11,602 nucleotides of DNA from Deltaproteobacteria bacterium (lineage in GTDB: Bacteria; Desulfobacterota; Desulfobulbia; Desulfobulbales; BM004), in contig JAFDCT010000271.1 of assembly GCA_019312695.1 (NCBI GenBank), positions 1-11,602 of the forward strand. The letters run 5' to 3'. Positions 1 to 6,068 of the stretch are shown one piece after another. The notes under the pieces are model-generated. The model saw only the letters and a list, made by a program, of their open reading frames with translations, searched no databases and had not been told where the DNA came from. Position numbers and translations under genes: made by a program. Numbering within the stretch: the stretch's first letter is position 1; each line of letters begins with the position of its first letter.

Positions 1-25
1 TCACTTGTCTGAGTCTGAGGTGTAA

Positions 26-700
26 ATGATACTCATAGCTGCTGCCACTGAAAATGAAATAAAATCTTTGAAGCAGATTCTGGCCGCCTTCAAAGAGGTG
101 GAGATATTTATTACCGGTATGGGGCCTGTTAAAACTGCTGCCAGCCTCAGCAGCTTTCTGGCTCTGCATGGTTCAGGAATAGATGCTGTTTGGAATATTG
201 GTGTGGCTGGCGCATATTGTAACTCCGGCGTGAACTTGCTTGATATTTGCCTGGCCCGCCAGGAGGTTCTAGGTGATTATGGCATCTGCCTGGAGGATGA
301 GATCGTAGATTTTGATCCCGATCTTAACAAAACCAGTGTTTCTTTGTTCTGCGAAGAGAACCTGGCAGATCAATTTGAGAAAATTCTAACCGCCCATAAC
401 ATTGTTTGCAAAAAAGTAAATTTTGTCACTGTTAATTGCTGCACCGGCACAACGAAACGGGGCGAATATTTACGCCAAAAATTTGATGCCGGGTGTGAAA
501 ATATGGAAGGTGCTGCAGTGACAATCGTCTGCCAGAGCCATAACATTCCATGTGTTGAGTTGCGCTGCATAAGCAACATGGTTGAAGACAGGGACAAAAC
601 CAGATGGCGCCTTTCGGAAGCCGTTGAAAAAATATGCAAAGTGGCCGAGATTCTCCTCCAGGCGCATAATCTGAACAAGTCTACCCGTGGCAAGGATTGA
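26..700 (+). CDS. mqnB: Futalosine hydrolase (menaquinone biosynthesis)
   Basis: Hydrolyses the N-glycosidic bond of futalosine, releasing hypoxanthine and dehypoxanthinyl futalosine, in the futalosine route to menaquinone; cytosolic. The 224-residue protein is a single nucleoside-phosphorylase/MTAN-type domain of normal length. It shows the N-terminal ILIAAATENE strand, the glycine-rich ITGMGPVKTA segment (about 29-38), NIGVAGAY (57-64), the MEGAA purine/ribose-binding motif (160-164) and the SNMVEDRD segment (183-190), the position of the catalytic acidic residue in this superfamily. GAGG at 17-20 lies five bases before the ATG, supporting this start. A reading frame entering from the left could stop at TGA 27-29, giving an ATGA overlap with an upstream gene, but too little is visible to identify it. 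It is followed closely by mqnD, which supports the pathway call over a general MTAN or purine phosphorylase. Confidence is high. Confidence 0.9.
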   Translation: MILIAAATENEIKSLKQILAAFKEVEIFITGMGPVKTAASLSSFLALHGSGIDAVWNIGVAGAYCNSGVNLLDICLARQEVLGDYGICLEDEIVDFDPDLNKTSVSLFCEENLADQFEKILTAHNIVCKKVNFVTVNCCTGTTKRGEYLRQKFDAGCENMEGAAVTIVCQSHNIPCVELRCISNMVEDRDKTRWRLSEAVEKICKVAEILLQAHNLNKSTRGKD

Positions 701-738
701 GATGTGAAGAGATTTTTAACAAAGCAGCAGGTTTATTT

Positions 739-1578
739 ATGAAACAGCTTTCCATAGGATATTCACCCTGCCCAAATGACACGTATATATTCTGTGCTTT
801 GGTCAACGGGAAGATACCGCTGTCGGGCTGGAGTCTACAGCCTGCCTTACTTGAAGATGTTGAAACCTTGAATGAATGGGCCATGCAGGCCCGGCTCGAT
901 ATTACGAAACTTTCTTTCCATGCCTTAGGACATGTTCTTGACAATTATGTCCTGCTCCATTCCGGAGCTGCACTCGGGCGCGGTTGCGGGCCTCTGCTGG
1001 TTGCTGGCCGTCCAGTGAATACCGGTGAATTTGCTGATATGACTGTGGCAGTGCCGGGAGAATACACAACCGCAGCCATGCTCCTTAAACTCTATTCATC
1101 TGCCTGGAAGAAGGTCGTTATGCTGCGTTTTGATGAAATCATACCGGCCATTGAAGCCGGCGTTATTGATTGTGGGGTAATTATTCATGAAAGCAGATTT
1201 ACTTACAAGAACAGGGGGCTTATGCTGATTGTCGACCTCGGTGCCTGGTGGGAGGAAATATCAGGACATCCCATACCGTTGGGAGGTATTGTTGCAAGGC
1301 GCTCGCTCGGCAGGGATATCATCACAAAAATTGACAAAGCTGTAAAGGCAAGCATCAAATGGGCCCATCAGAATAGCAATTTATGCCGGCCATATATAAA
1401 GAAATATGCCCAGGAACTTAATGAATCAGTTATACAGGAACATATAGGCCTTTATGTCAATCCTTTTACGGAAAACCTGGGAGAGGAGGGTTTGGCAGCA
1501 GTAGAGTTTTTTTTTCAAAAAGGACGCCAGACCGGCTTATTGCCAGATTTTTCTCAAAATACCCTGACAATTGTATGA
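739..1578 (+). CDS. mqnD: 1,4-dihydroxy-6-naphthoate synthase (menaquinone biosynthesis)
   Basis: Converts cyclic dehypoxanthinyl futalosine to 1,4-dihydroxy-6-naphthoate, the ring precursor of menaquinone; cytosolic. It has the periplasmic-binding-protein-like fold of the MqnA/MqnD family. Visible family features are the N-terminal LSIGYSPCPNDTYIF (residues 4-18), LDITKLSFHALG (53-64), the RGCGPLLVA glycine-rich segment (81-89) and GVIIHESRFTY (146-156). His150 aligns with the general-base histidine reported for Thermus MqnD. At 279 residues it is of typical length. I chose ATG 739, which has a partial ribosome site (GCAGG, about 727-731). The same frame extends to TTG 697, which overlaps the mqnB stop as TTGA and would add 14 residues (MRCEEIFNKAAGLF) unlike the family's N-terminus. 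Translational coupling to mqnB is therefore possible. MqnD rather than MqnA is supported by the SPCPNDT start and HESR motif. Confidence 0.9.
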   Translation: MKQLSIGYSPCPNDTYIFCALVNGKIPLSGWSLQPALLEDVETLNEWAMQARLDITKLSFHALGHVLDNYVLLHSGAALGRGCGPLLVAGRPVNTGEFADMTVAVPGEYTTAAMLLKLYSSAWKKVVMLRFDEIIPAIEAGVIDCGVIIHESRFTYKNRGLMLIVDLGAWWEEISGHPIPLGGIVARRSLGRDIITKIDKAVKASIKWAHQNSNLCRPYIKKYAQELNESVIQEHIGLYVNPFTENLGEEGLAAVEFFFQKGRQTGLLPDFSQNTLTIV

Positions 1579-1793
1579 TTTATTTAAACAAATAGTTTTA
1601 GTGAAAATTTTCTGTCTGCCGATAAAAGGGCTTCAAGCGGTTTATCCTCAGCAGCATTGGAGATTAAATTTAGGTGTATAAAAATATTTATGAAAGCTTT
1701 TATGCTTTTCAAAAAAGATATGACAACAAATAAGACCATGTTTCCCAATTCAGGTAAAAAGCCGGACTGGTATGAACCCGGCCAAACATTGGC
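1579..1793. other. Non-coding gap between mqnD and the ilvB promoter
   Basis: No credible gene lies here and the stretch is A/T-rich. Three possible stem-loops are visible. At 1621-1646, GATAAA pairs with TTTATC around an inner GCT/AGC stem. At about 1691-1709, TGAAAGC faces GCTTTTCA with one mismatch or bulge. At 1761-1782, GCCGG pairs with CCGGC around 12 bases. None is followed by a T-run on the + strand, so I see no standard terminator for mqnD. The third is preceded by AAAAA at 1756-1760, so read on the - strand it looks like a hairpin followed by TTTTT. Confidence 0.5.
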
Positions 1794-1823
1794 TTGACAA
1801 GATTATCCAGGGTGCTATATATT
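1794..1823 (+). promoter_or_regulatory. Sigma70-type promoter of ilvBN
   Basis: A perfect -35 box TTGACA lies at 1794-1799. It is followed by an A/T-rich -10 region, TATATA at 1816-1821 (16-base spacer) or TATATT at 1818-1823 (18-base spacer). TGC just upstream at 1813-1815 gives an extended -10 with the first choice. Transcription would begin near 1828, leaving a leader of about 140 bases before ilvB. This is the best promoter match in the window. Confidence 0.75.
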
Positions 1824-1904
1824 CAATTTTTTTTCTAAAAAATATATTCGTTTATTATGCAATCGATTAAGATTTAAGGAAAAACCATTATCCTAGGCCT
1901 TGGG

Positions 1905-1937
1905 AAAGTGCTCAGAGCAAAATAATGAGCATACTTT
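1905..1937 (+). promoter_or_regulatory. Imperfect hairpin in the ilvB 5' leader
   Basis: TGCTCA at 1909-1914 pairs with TGAGCA at 1926-1931. The stem continues outward as AAAG (1905-1908) with CTTT (1934-1937) after a two-base bulge, giving about ten pairs and an 11-base A-rich loop. It ends about 17 bases before the ilvB ribosome site and has no T-run, so it is not a simple terminator. It could be an operator dyad or an RNA structure affecting translation. No T-box motif and no convincing branched-chain-rich leader peptide is visible. Confidence 0.35.
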
Positions 1938-1966
1938 GAGTAAATCAGGAAACGAAGGAATTCTCT

Positions 1967-3664
1967 ATGAAAGTGACAGGTGCACAAGCAATTATCAAAT
2001 GCCTCCAAGAGCAGAATGTTGAAGTTATTTTTGGTTTCCCCGGCGGTGCGGTTATTGATCTTTATGATGAACTGGAAAGGTCAGATATTACCCATGTCCT
2101 TGTAAGGCATGAACAGGCTGCAGTCCATGCTGCCGATGCTTACGGCAGGGTGAAAGGCGATGTCGGGGTCGCCCTGGTTACCTCCGGTCCAGGTGCAACA
2201 AATACTGTAACAGGAATCGCTTCAGCCTATATGGATTCTATCCCGCTTGTTGTGTTTACCGGTCAGGTGCCAACAGCTCTTATCGGCAATGATGCGTTTC
2301 AGGAGGTCGATATTGTCGGGATTACAAGACCCTGCACCAAGCATAATTATCTGGTAAAAGATCCCAATGAACTCGTGCCCATTATTCGTGAGGCATTTTA
2401 TATTGCCAGGACAGGTCGTCCAGGCCCGGTTCTTATTGATCTGCCCAAGGATGTCGTAAACGCAAAGATTACTTTTACTGAACCCAAGCCCATTAAAATG
2501 CAGACTTATAGGCCAACCTATGAGCCGCATCCAGGTCAGATTGCCAAGGCCTGCAAAGAAATTTTAAAGGCCAAAAAGCCTGTGATTTATGCCGGTGGCG
2601 GCGTTATTGCCTCAAACAGCAATGAGGAATTGACAGAGCTTGCCACTAAATTGAATATACCGGTAACCATGACGCTCATGGGGCTGGGAGGCTTTCCGGG
2701 AACCCATAAACTCTCCATGGGAATGCTCGGTATGCATGGGACGTACTATGCCAATATGGCAGTATCAAAATGTGACCTGCTGATAGCCATCGGAGCCCGT
2801 TTCGATGACCGGGTTACGGGCAGAATTGATGCTTTCGCGCCCCATGCCAAAATCATCCATGTTGATATTGATCCAACGTCAATCAGTAAGAATGTCAAGG
2901 TTGACATCCCCATCGTTGCTGACTGTAAATATGCCCTGACAGCAATGAACAGATGGTTTGATGTCCAGGAGGATTTCAAAGAAAAAGAGCAGGAAGAAAG
3001 GATTGCGCCCTGGTTTGACGAGATCAATGACTGGAAGCGCAAGCATCCGCTTGGATATGTGGAGGAGGGTGATATAATCAAGCCTCAATTTGTGGTTCAG
3101 AAACTGCACGAATTGACAAAAGGGGAGGCCATTATTTCTACCGAAGTCGGTCAGAACCAGATGTGGGCTGCACAGTTTTATCATTTTAATAAGCCAAGGC
3201 ATTTTCTCACATCCGGTGGTCTGGGTGTTATGGGATATGGCTTTCCTGCAGCAATTGGAGCGCAGATGGCTGCGCCCGGAAGAACGGTAATTGATGTGGC
3301 CGGAGACGGGTCACTGCAGATGAATATCCAGGAACTGGCGACGGCAAGGCAGTATAAATGCCCGGTTAAGATTGCTATCCTCAATAATAACTTCCTGGGT
3401 ATGGTCAGGCAGTGGCAGGAACTTTTTTATGAAAAACGTTATGCTGCTACCGGCCTTGAGGTGGCTCCTGACTTTGTAGCTTTGGCCCAGGCTTACGGTG
3501 CGGTTGGTCTGCGGGCGACAAAAATCAGTGAAGTTGAACCTGTTATCAAGGAGGCCTTGAAAACTGATAACACGGTTATTATGGACTTTGTTATTGCCAG
3601 AGAGGAAGGAGTATTTCCAATGGTGCCTGCCGGTAAAGCCACAACCGAAATGCTTTTGGTGTGA
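1967..3664 (+). CDS. ilvB: Acetolactate (acetohydroxyacid) synthase, large catalytic subunit
   Basis: This thiamine-diphosphate enzyme condenses two pyruvates to 2-acetolactate, or pyruvate with 2-oxobutyrate, the first common step of valine, leucine and isoleucine synthesis. The 565-residue length is normal. Domains in order are the Pyr (TPP N-terminal) domain at about 1-165, the central FAD-binding domain at about 190-330 and the PP (TPP C-terminal) domain at about 370-550. Glu49 in RHEQAAVHAADAYGR is the catalytic glutamate that activates the cofactor. GDGS at 446-449 with NN at 473-474 forms the TPP/Mg motif. The FGFPGG segment (22-27), TGQVPTALIGNDAFQE (98-113) and GARFDDRVTG (276-285) are all family signatures. 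Pro102 and Trp483, positions where herbicide-resistance changes occur in this enzyme, carry the usual sensitive residues. GAAGGA at 1954-1959, seven bases before the ATG, fixes the start. It is followed by its regulatory subunit gene after 57 bases, which argues for a biosynthetic enzyme rather than a catabolic acetolactate synthase. Confidence 0.96.
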   Translation: MKVTGAQAIIKCLQEQNVEVIFGFPGGAVIDLYDELERSDITHVLVRHEQAAVHAADAYGRVKGDVGVALVTSGPGATNTVTGIASAYMDSIPLVVFTGQVPTALIGNDAFQEVDIVGITRPCTKHNYLVKDPNELVPIIREAFYIARTGRPGPVLIDLPKDVVNAKITFTEPKPIKMQTYRPTYEPHPGQIAKACKEILKAKKPVIYAGGGVIASNSNEELTELATKLNIPVTMTLMGLGGFPGTHKLSMGMLGMHGTYYANMAVSKCDLLIAIGARFDDRVTGRIDAFAPHAKIIHVDIDPTSISKNVKVDIPIVADCKYALTAMNRWFDVQEDFKEKEQEERIAPWFDEINDWKRKHPLGYVEEGDIIKPQFVVQKLHELTKGEAIISTEVGQNQMWAAQFYHFNKPRHFLTSGGLGVMGYGFPAAIGAQMAAPGRTVIDVAGDGSLQMNIQELATARQYKCPVKIAILNNNFLGMVRQWQELFYEKRYAATGLEVAPDFVALAQAYGAVGLRATKISEVEPVIKEALKTDNTVIMDFVIAREEGVFPMVPAGKATTEMLLV

Positions 3665-3721
3665 TTTTTTTACGAACCTCAATAGTGAATAAGATGATAA
3701 AATTATAATAAGGACAGCAAA

Positions 3722-4204
3722 ATGAAACATACCATTTCAGTTTTACTGCAAAACAAGCCAGGTGTTCTGTCAAGAGTTACAGGTCTTTTCAGTGGCCGTG
3801 GTTTCAATATAGAAAGCCTTTCAGTTGCAGAGACACTTGAGCCCAGTGTTTCCTGTCTGACTTTGGTCACGCGCGGCCCGGACCACATTATCGAGCAGAT
3901 AACCAAACAGCTCCATAAATTGATTGATGTTATCAAGGTTGTTGATATAAGCGAGTCAGATTACGTGGAACGGGAAATGGTTCTTATCAGAGTCAAGGCA
4001 GAGTCCCACACCCGGGCTGAAGTATTGCGTGTCATTGATATTTTTCGCGGCAAGGTGGTTGACGTCAGCCCCAAGAGTTATGCAGTCGAAATTACCGGGC
4101 CGCAAAGTAAAATCAAGGCAGTGATAGATATACTTAAACCTATCGGCATACAGGAGATTATACGTACCGGTACCATTGCCATGGCGCGGGCCAAGAAATT
4201 TTAA
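3722..4204 (+). CDS. ilvN: Acetolactate synthase, small regulatory subunit
   Basis: The regulatory partner of IlvB; in this family it raises catalytic activity and confers feedback inhibition by branched-chain amino acids, usually valine. The 160-residue protein has an N-terminal ACT domain at about 3-77 (HTISVLLQNKPGVLSRVTGL, FSGRGFNIESLSV) and a C-terminal ALS_ss_C domain at about 83-157. The latter includes REMVLIRV, the AEVLRVIDIFRGKVVDVSP segment and the closing GTIAMAR. The length matches the IlvH/IlvN class of about 160-175 residues rather than the short E. coli IlvN. AAGGA at 3710-3714, seven bases upstream of the ATG, is a strong ribosome site. It is co-transcribed with ilvB from the promoter near 1800. 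The usual next pathway gene, ilvC, does not follow. Confidence 0.95.
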   Translation: MKHTISVLLQNKPGVLSRVTGLFSGRGFNIESLSVAETLEPSVSCLTLVTRGPDHIIEQITKQLHKLIDVIKVVDISESDYVEREMVLIRVKAESHTRAEVLRVIDIFRGKVVDVSPKSYAVEITGPQSKIKAVIDILKPIGIQEIIRTGTIAMARAKKF

Positions 4205-4253
4205 TGCTGCACTACTGTTTCGGTATGTATTTTTATTGGCCAGAGAGTCATTA

Positions 4254-4286
4254 CACGTGCAAATGTTGTTTGCCTGGTGTTTTTTT
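4254..4286 (+). terminator. Possible weak intrinsic terminator after ilvN
   Basis: GCAAA (4259-4263) pairs perfectly with TTTGC (4269-4273) across a five-base loop. CAC (4254-4256) can pair with GTG (4277-4279) outside a small internal loop. Seven T residues follow at 4280-4286. The short A/T-rich stem makes termination partial at best. Its place between the amino-acid gene ilvN and the phospholipid gene psd makes biological sense. Confidence 0.4.
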
Positions 4287-4309
4287 AGGAGCAGGTTAAA
4301 TTTACCTTA

Positions 4310-4315
4310 TATAAT
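4310..4315 (+). promoter_or_regulatory. Candidate -10 box upstream of psd
   Basis: A perfect TATAAT lies 24 bases downstream of the possible ilvN terminator and about 70 bases before psd. No good -35 box is found at 16-18 bases upstream and there is no TGn extension. It may therefore be a chance match in A/T-rich sequence or an activator-dependent promoter. Confidence 0.25.
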
Positions 4316-4387
4316 TTGCTCCCCGGGTAAACTGATGTTTTGGGTTATAAACCTTTGATAAATCTCCCCTGATCGAGATGTAATGTT

Positions 4388-5032
4388 ATGAAAGAACCTC
4401 AGATACCCATAGCAAGGGAAGGATATCCTTTTATTATCTTTGCGGCCTTTTTGACCCTGACAATGGCCCTGCTGGGATACGAGTTTTTTGCCTTAATAGC
4501 TCTTTTTCTGACCGGGTTTGTTTTTTATTTTTTCCGCGATCCTGAACGGGTTATACCCGATGCCGAAGATGTTGTCATATCACCGGCGGACGGGAAGGTA
4601 ATCCTGGTTGAAAAGATGTTTGATGACAGGTTTGTCAATGAACATGTATTTAAGGTTTCAATTTTTATGTCGGTCTTTGATGTACATGTTAACCGGCTGC
4701 CGTTCTCAGGGCAGGTCGAAAAAGTACAATACAAAGCTGGGAGCTTTTATGCCGCAAATACTGATCAGGGTGGACTGTCAAATGAGCACTGCGCCGTTTT
4801 GTTTACCACCTCCAAGAATTTTCGTTATGCGGTAGTTCAGATTGCAGGCCTTGTCGCACGCAGGATTGTCTGCTGGGCCGAGAAAGGTGATACGGTTAAG
4901 CGGGGAGAACGTTTTGGCCTTATTCGTTTTGGGTCAAGAGTCGACATATATTTACCGCAAAATATGCAACTGGAAGTGCGGTCGGGCCAGAGAGTCCGGG
5001 CCGGTGAAACGATAATTGGTTATATAACCTGA
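4388..5032 (+). CDS. psd: Phosphatidylserine decarboxylase, short (type A) form
   Basis: Decarboxylates phosphatidylserine to phosphatidylethanolamine using a pyruvoyl group made by self-cleavage; membrane-associated. The 214-residue protein belongs to the short, archaeal-type/PSD-A class rather than the roughly 320-residue E. coli class. Two hydrophobic segments near the N-terminus (about 14-32 and 34-48) probably anchor it, and YFFRDPERVIP (47-57) is typical of the short class. SPADGK (65-70), DVHVNR (98-103) and FGSRVDIYLP (181-190) mark the active site. The likely Asp-His-Ser processing triad is Asp68, His100 and Ser183, and cleavage between Gly182 and Ser183 would give a small alpha chain of about 32 residues carrying the pyruvoyl group. 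The ribosome site is weak (a GAGATG stretch about ten bases upstream). Its partner gene pssA follows after 87 bases. Confidence 0.95.
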   Translation: MKEPQIPIAREGYPFIIFAAFLTLTMALLGYEFFALIALFLTGFVFYFFRDPERVIPDAEDVVISPADGKVILVEKMFDDRFVNEHVFKVSIFMSVFDVHVNRLPFSGQVEKVQYKAGSFYAANTDQGGLSNEHCAVLFTTSKNFRYAVVQIAGLVARRIVCWAEKGDTVKRGERFGLIRFGSRVDIYLPQNMQLEVRSGQRVRAGETIIGYIT

Positions 5033-5039
5033 TTATTTT

Positions 5040-5069
5040 TTGCGGTTAATATTCTACTTATGGTGTAAT
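5040..5069 (+). promoter_or_regulatory. Candidate promoter upstream of pssA
   Basis: TTGCGG at 5040-5045 and TGTAAT at 5064-5069 are separated by 18 bases. TGG directly before the second box gives an extended -10. The -35 half matches the consensus at only three positions. It lies about 50 bases before pssA and could add to readthrough from psd. It rests on sequence match alone. Confidence 0.3.
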
Positions 5070-5119
5070 ATATATAGGTTTTTAAGTAGTTATTCCATAA
5101 TAGAACAAGGTGCAAAATT

Positions 5120-5902
5120 ATGCGCAAAGAAAATCAAGAGAACAACGGCCTTGAGGCATGCGATCATAGCCAGCGCATGATTCATCCTCTACCGTGCCTG
5201 TTCACTACCGCAAGTCTTTTGAGTGGTTTTTATGCAATAATTTCAGCGATAAATGGTAATTTTTTTAATGCCGCCGTTGCAATTATCGTGGCCGGTATTT
5301 TCGATGGCCTTGACGGCAGGGTTGCACGCCTGACCAAAACAACAAGTATTTTCGGCATGGAATTTGATTCTTTAAGTGATCTTGTATCCTTTGGAGTTGC
5401 GCCGGCATTGCTTGCATATCTCTGGGCTCTGGAGCCGTATGGCCGCTATGGCTGGCTGGCCGCCTTTCTTTATGTGGCCACAACTGCACTGCGCCTGGCA
5501 CGCTTTAATTCACTTTCTTTGGATAAGGCCCCTAAAGATTTTGTCGGGTTGCCTTGTCCCGCTGCTGCCGGTATGATAGCAACCACGGTGCTTTTTTCGC
5601 GCTATCTTGGCGCGACCGAGACTGTAAAGCATGTATCCATTTTGCTTCTTGTTTATCTGCTTTCCTATCTCATGGTAAGCAATATTCGTTACGTGAGCTT
5701 CAAACACCCGGCAGCCAAAGGGAAGAAAACCTTCCAGGTAACAGTGGCTATAGTGCTTTTGCTTATTCTTGTAGCAGCCGAGCCGCCTGTAACACTTTTT
5801 GTGATAGGTCTTGTCTATGTCCTATCCGGTCCGTTCAGTGCGGCCTACAGGACTATGCATAAGGCGGAAAAAGGCACTAAAGAGCAGGAAAACACAATTT
5901 AG
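5120..5902 (+). CDS. pssA: CDP-diacylglycerol-serine O-phosphatidyltransferase
   Basis: An integral membrane enzyme that transfers phosphatidyl from CDP-diacylglycerol to L-serine, making phosphatidylserine and CMP; psd then decarboxylates the product. The 260-residue protein carries the complete CDP-alcohol phosphatidyltransferase motif: Asp62-Gly63, Asp65, Gly66, Ala69-Arg70, Gly79, Asp83 and Asp87, with four metal-binding aspartates. Hydrophobic segments around 28-60, 88-125, 148-185 and 205-238 fit the multi-pass fold. IHPLPCLFTTASLLSGFYA near the N-terminus is typical of the PssA (type II) branch rather than phosphatidylglycerophosphate synthase. AAGGTG at 5107-5112 supports ATG 5120. 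An internal Met at residue 20 would fit the conserved core but lacks a comparable ribosome site. Pairing with psd gives a complete phosphatidylethanolamine branch. Confidence 0.95.
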   Translation: MRKENQENNGLEACDHSQRMIHPLPCLFTTASLLSGFYAIISAINGNFFNAAVAIIVAGIFDGLDGRVARLTKTTSIFGMEFDSLSDLVSFGVAPALLAYLWALEPYGRYGWLAAFLYVATTALRLARFNSLSLDKAPKDFVGLPCPAAAGMIATTVLFSRYLGATETVKHVSILLLVYLLSYLMVSNIRYVSFKHPAAKGKKTFQVTVAIVLLLILVAAEPPVTLFVIGLVYVLSGPFSAAYRTMHKAEKGTKEQENTI

Positions 5903-5950
5903 ATTCGCTGTCTTCACATAAAGATAAATACCGCCTGATGTAAAGATATG

Positions 5951-5985
5951 GCCAGGATATAATTGTATCCTGGCATTTCTTGTTT
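5951..5985 (+). terminator. Intrinsic terminator after pssA
   Basis: A perfect nine-base stem, GCCAGGATA (5951-5959) with TATCCTGGC (5966-5974), closes a six-base A/T loop. It is followed by the T-rich tract ATTTCTTGTTT (5975-5985). It lies 48 bases past the pssA stop and about 85 bases before leuA, so it should end or attenuate the psd-pssA transcript. The T-run is interrupted, so some readthrough into leuA is possible. Confidence 0.75.
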
Positions 5986-6068
5986 AGTTGAATGAGGCAG
6001 GTTAAAAATTCCGGAGTTTGGAAGCAGAGGCTAGTAATTGTAGATATATACCCGTAGAGGAAACAGAT

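Noticed and set aside
697..738. TTG start for mqnD overlapping mqnB
   Set aside because: The extra 14 residues do not resemble the family's N-terminus, while ATG 739 gives the standard start. Kept only as a coupling possibility.
1857..1877. Six-codon frame (MQSIKI) in the ilvB leader as an attenuator peptide
   Set aside because: It has only two Ile codons, no ribosome site and no following terminator/antiterminator pair.
2222..3936. Several open frames of 60-140 codons on the - strand opposite ilvB and ilvN
   Set aside because: They mirror the codon structure of strongly recognised + strand genes and show no domains or ribosome sites.
4176..4358. A 60-codon open frame after ilvN
   Set aside because: It begins inside ilvN, has no ribosome site and an unconvincing hydrophobic composition, and spans the possible terminator. 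It is probably chance.
6018..6068. TTG start for leuA, and a TTGGAA/TAGATA promoter at 6018-6046
   Set aside because: The extension lacks family similarity and would bury the strong ribosome site at 6056-6063. The promoter match is weak and would leave almost no leader.
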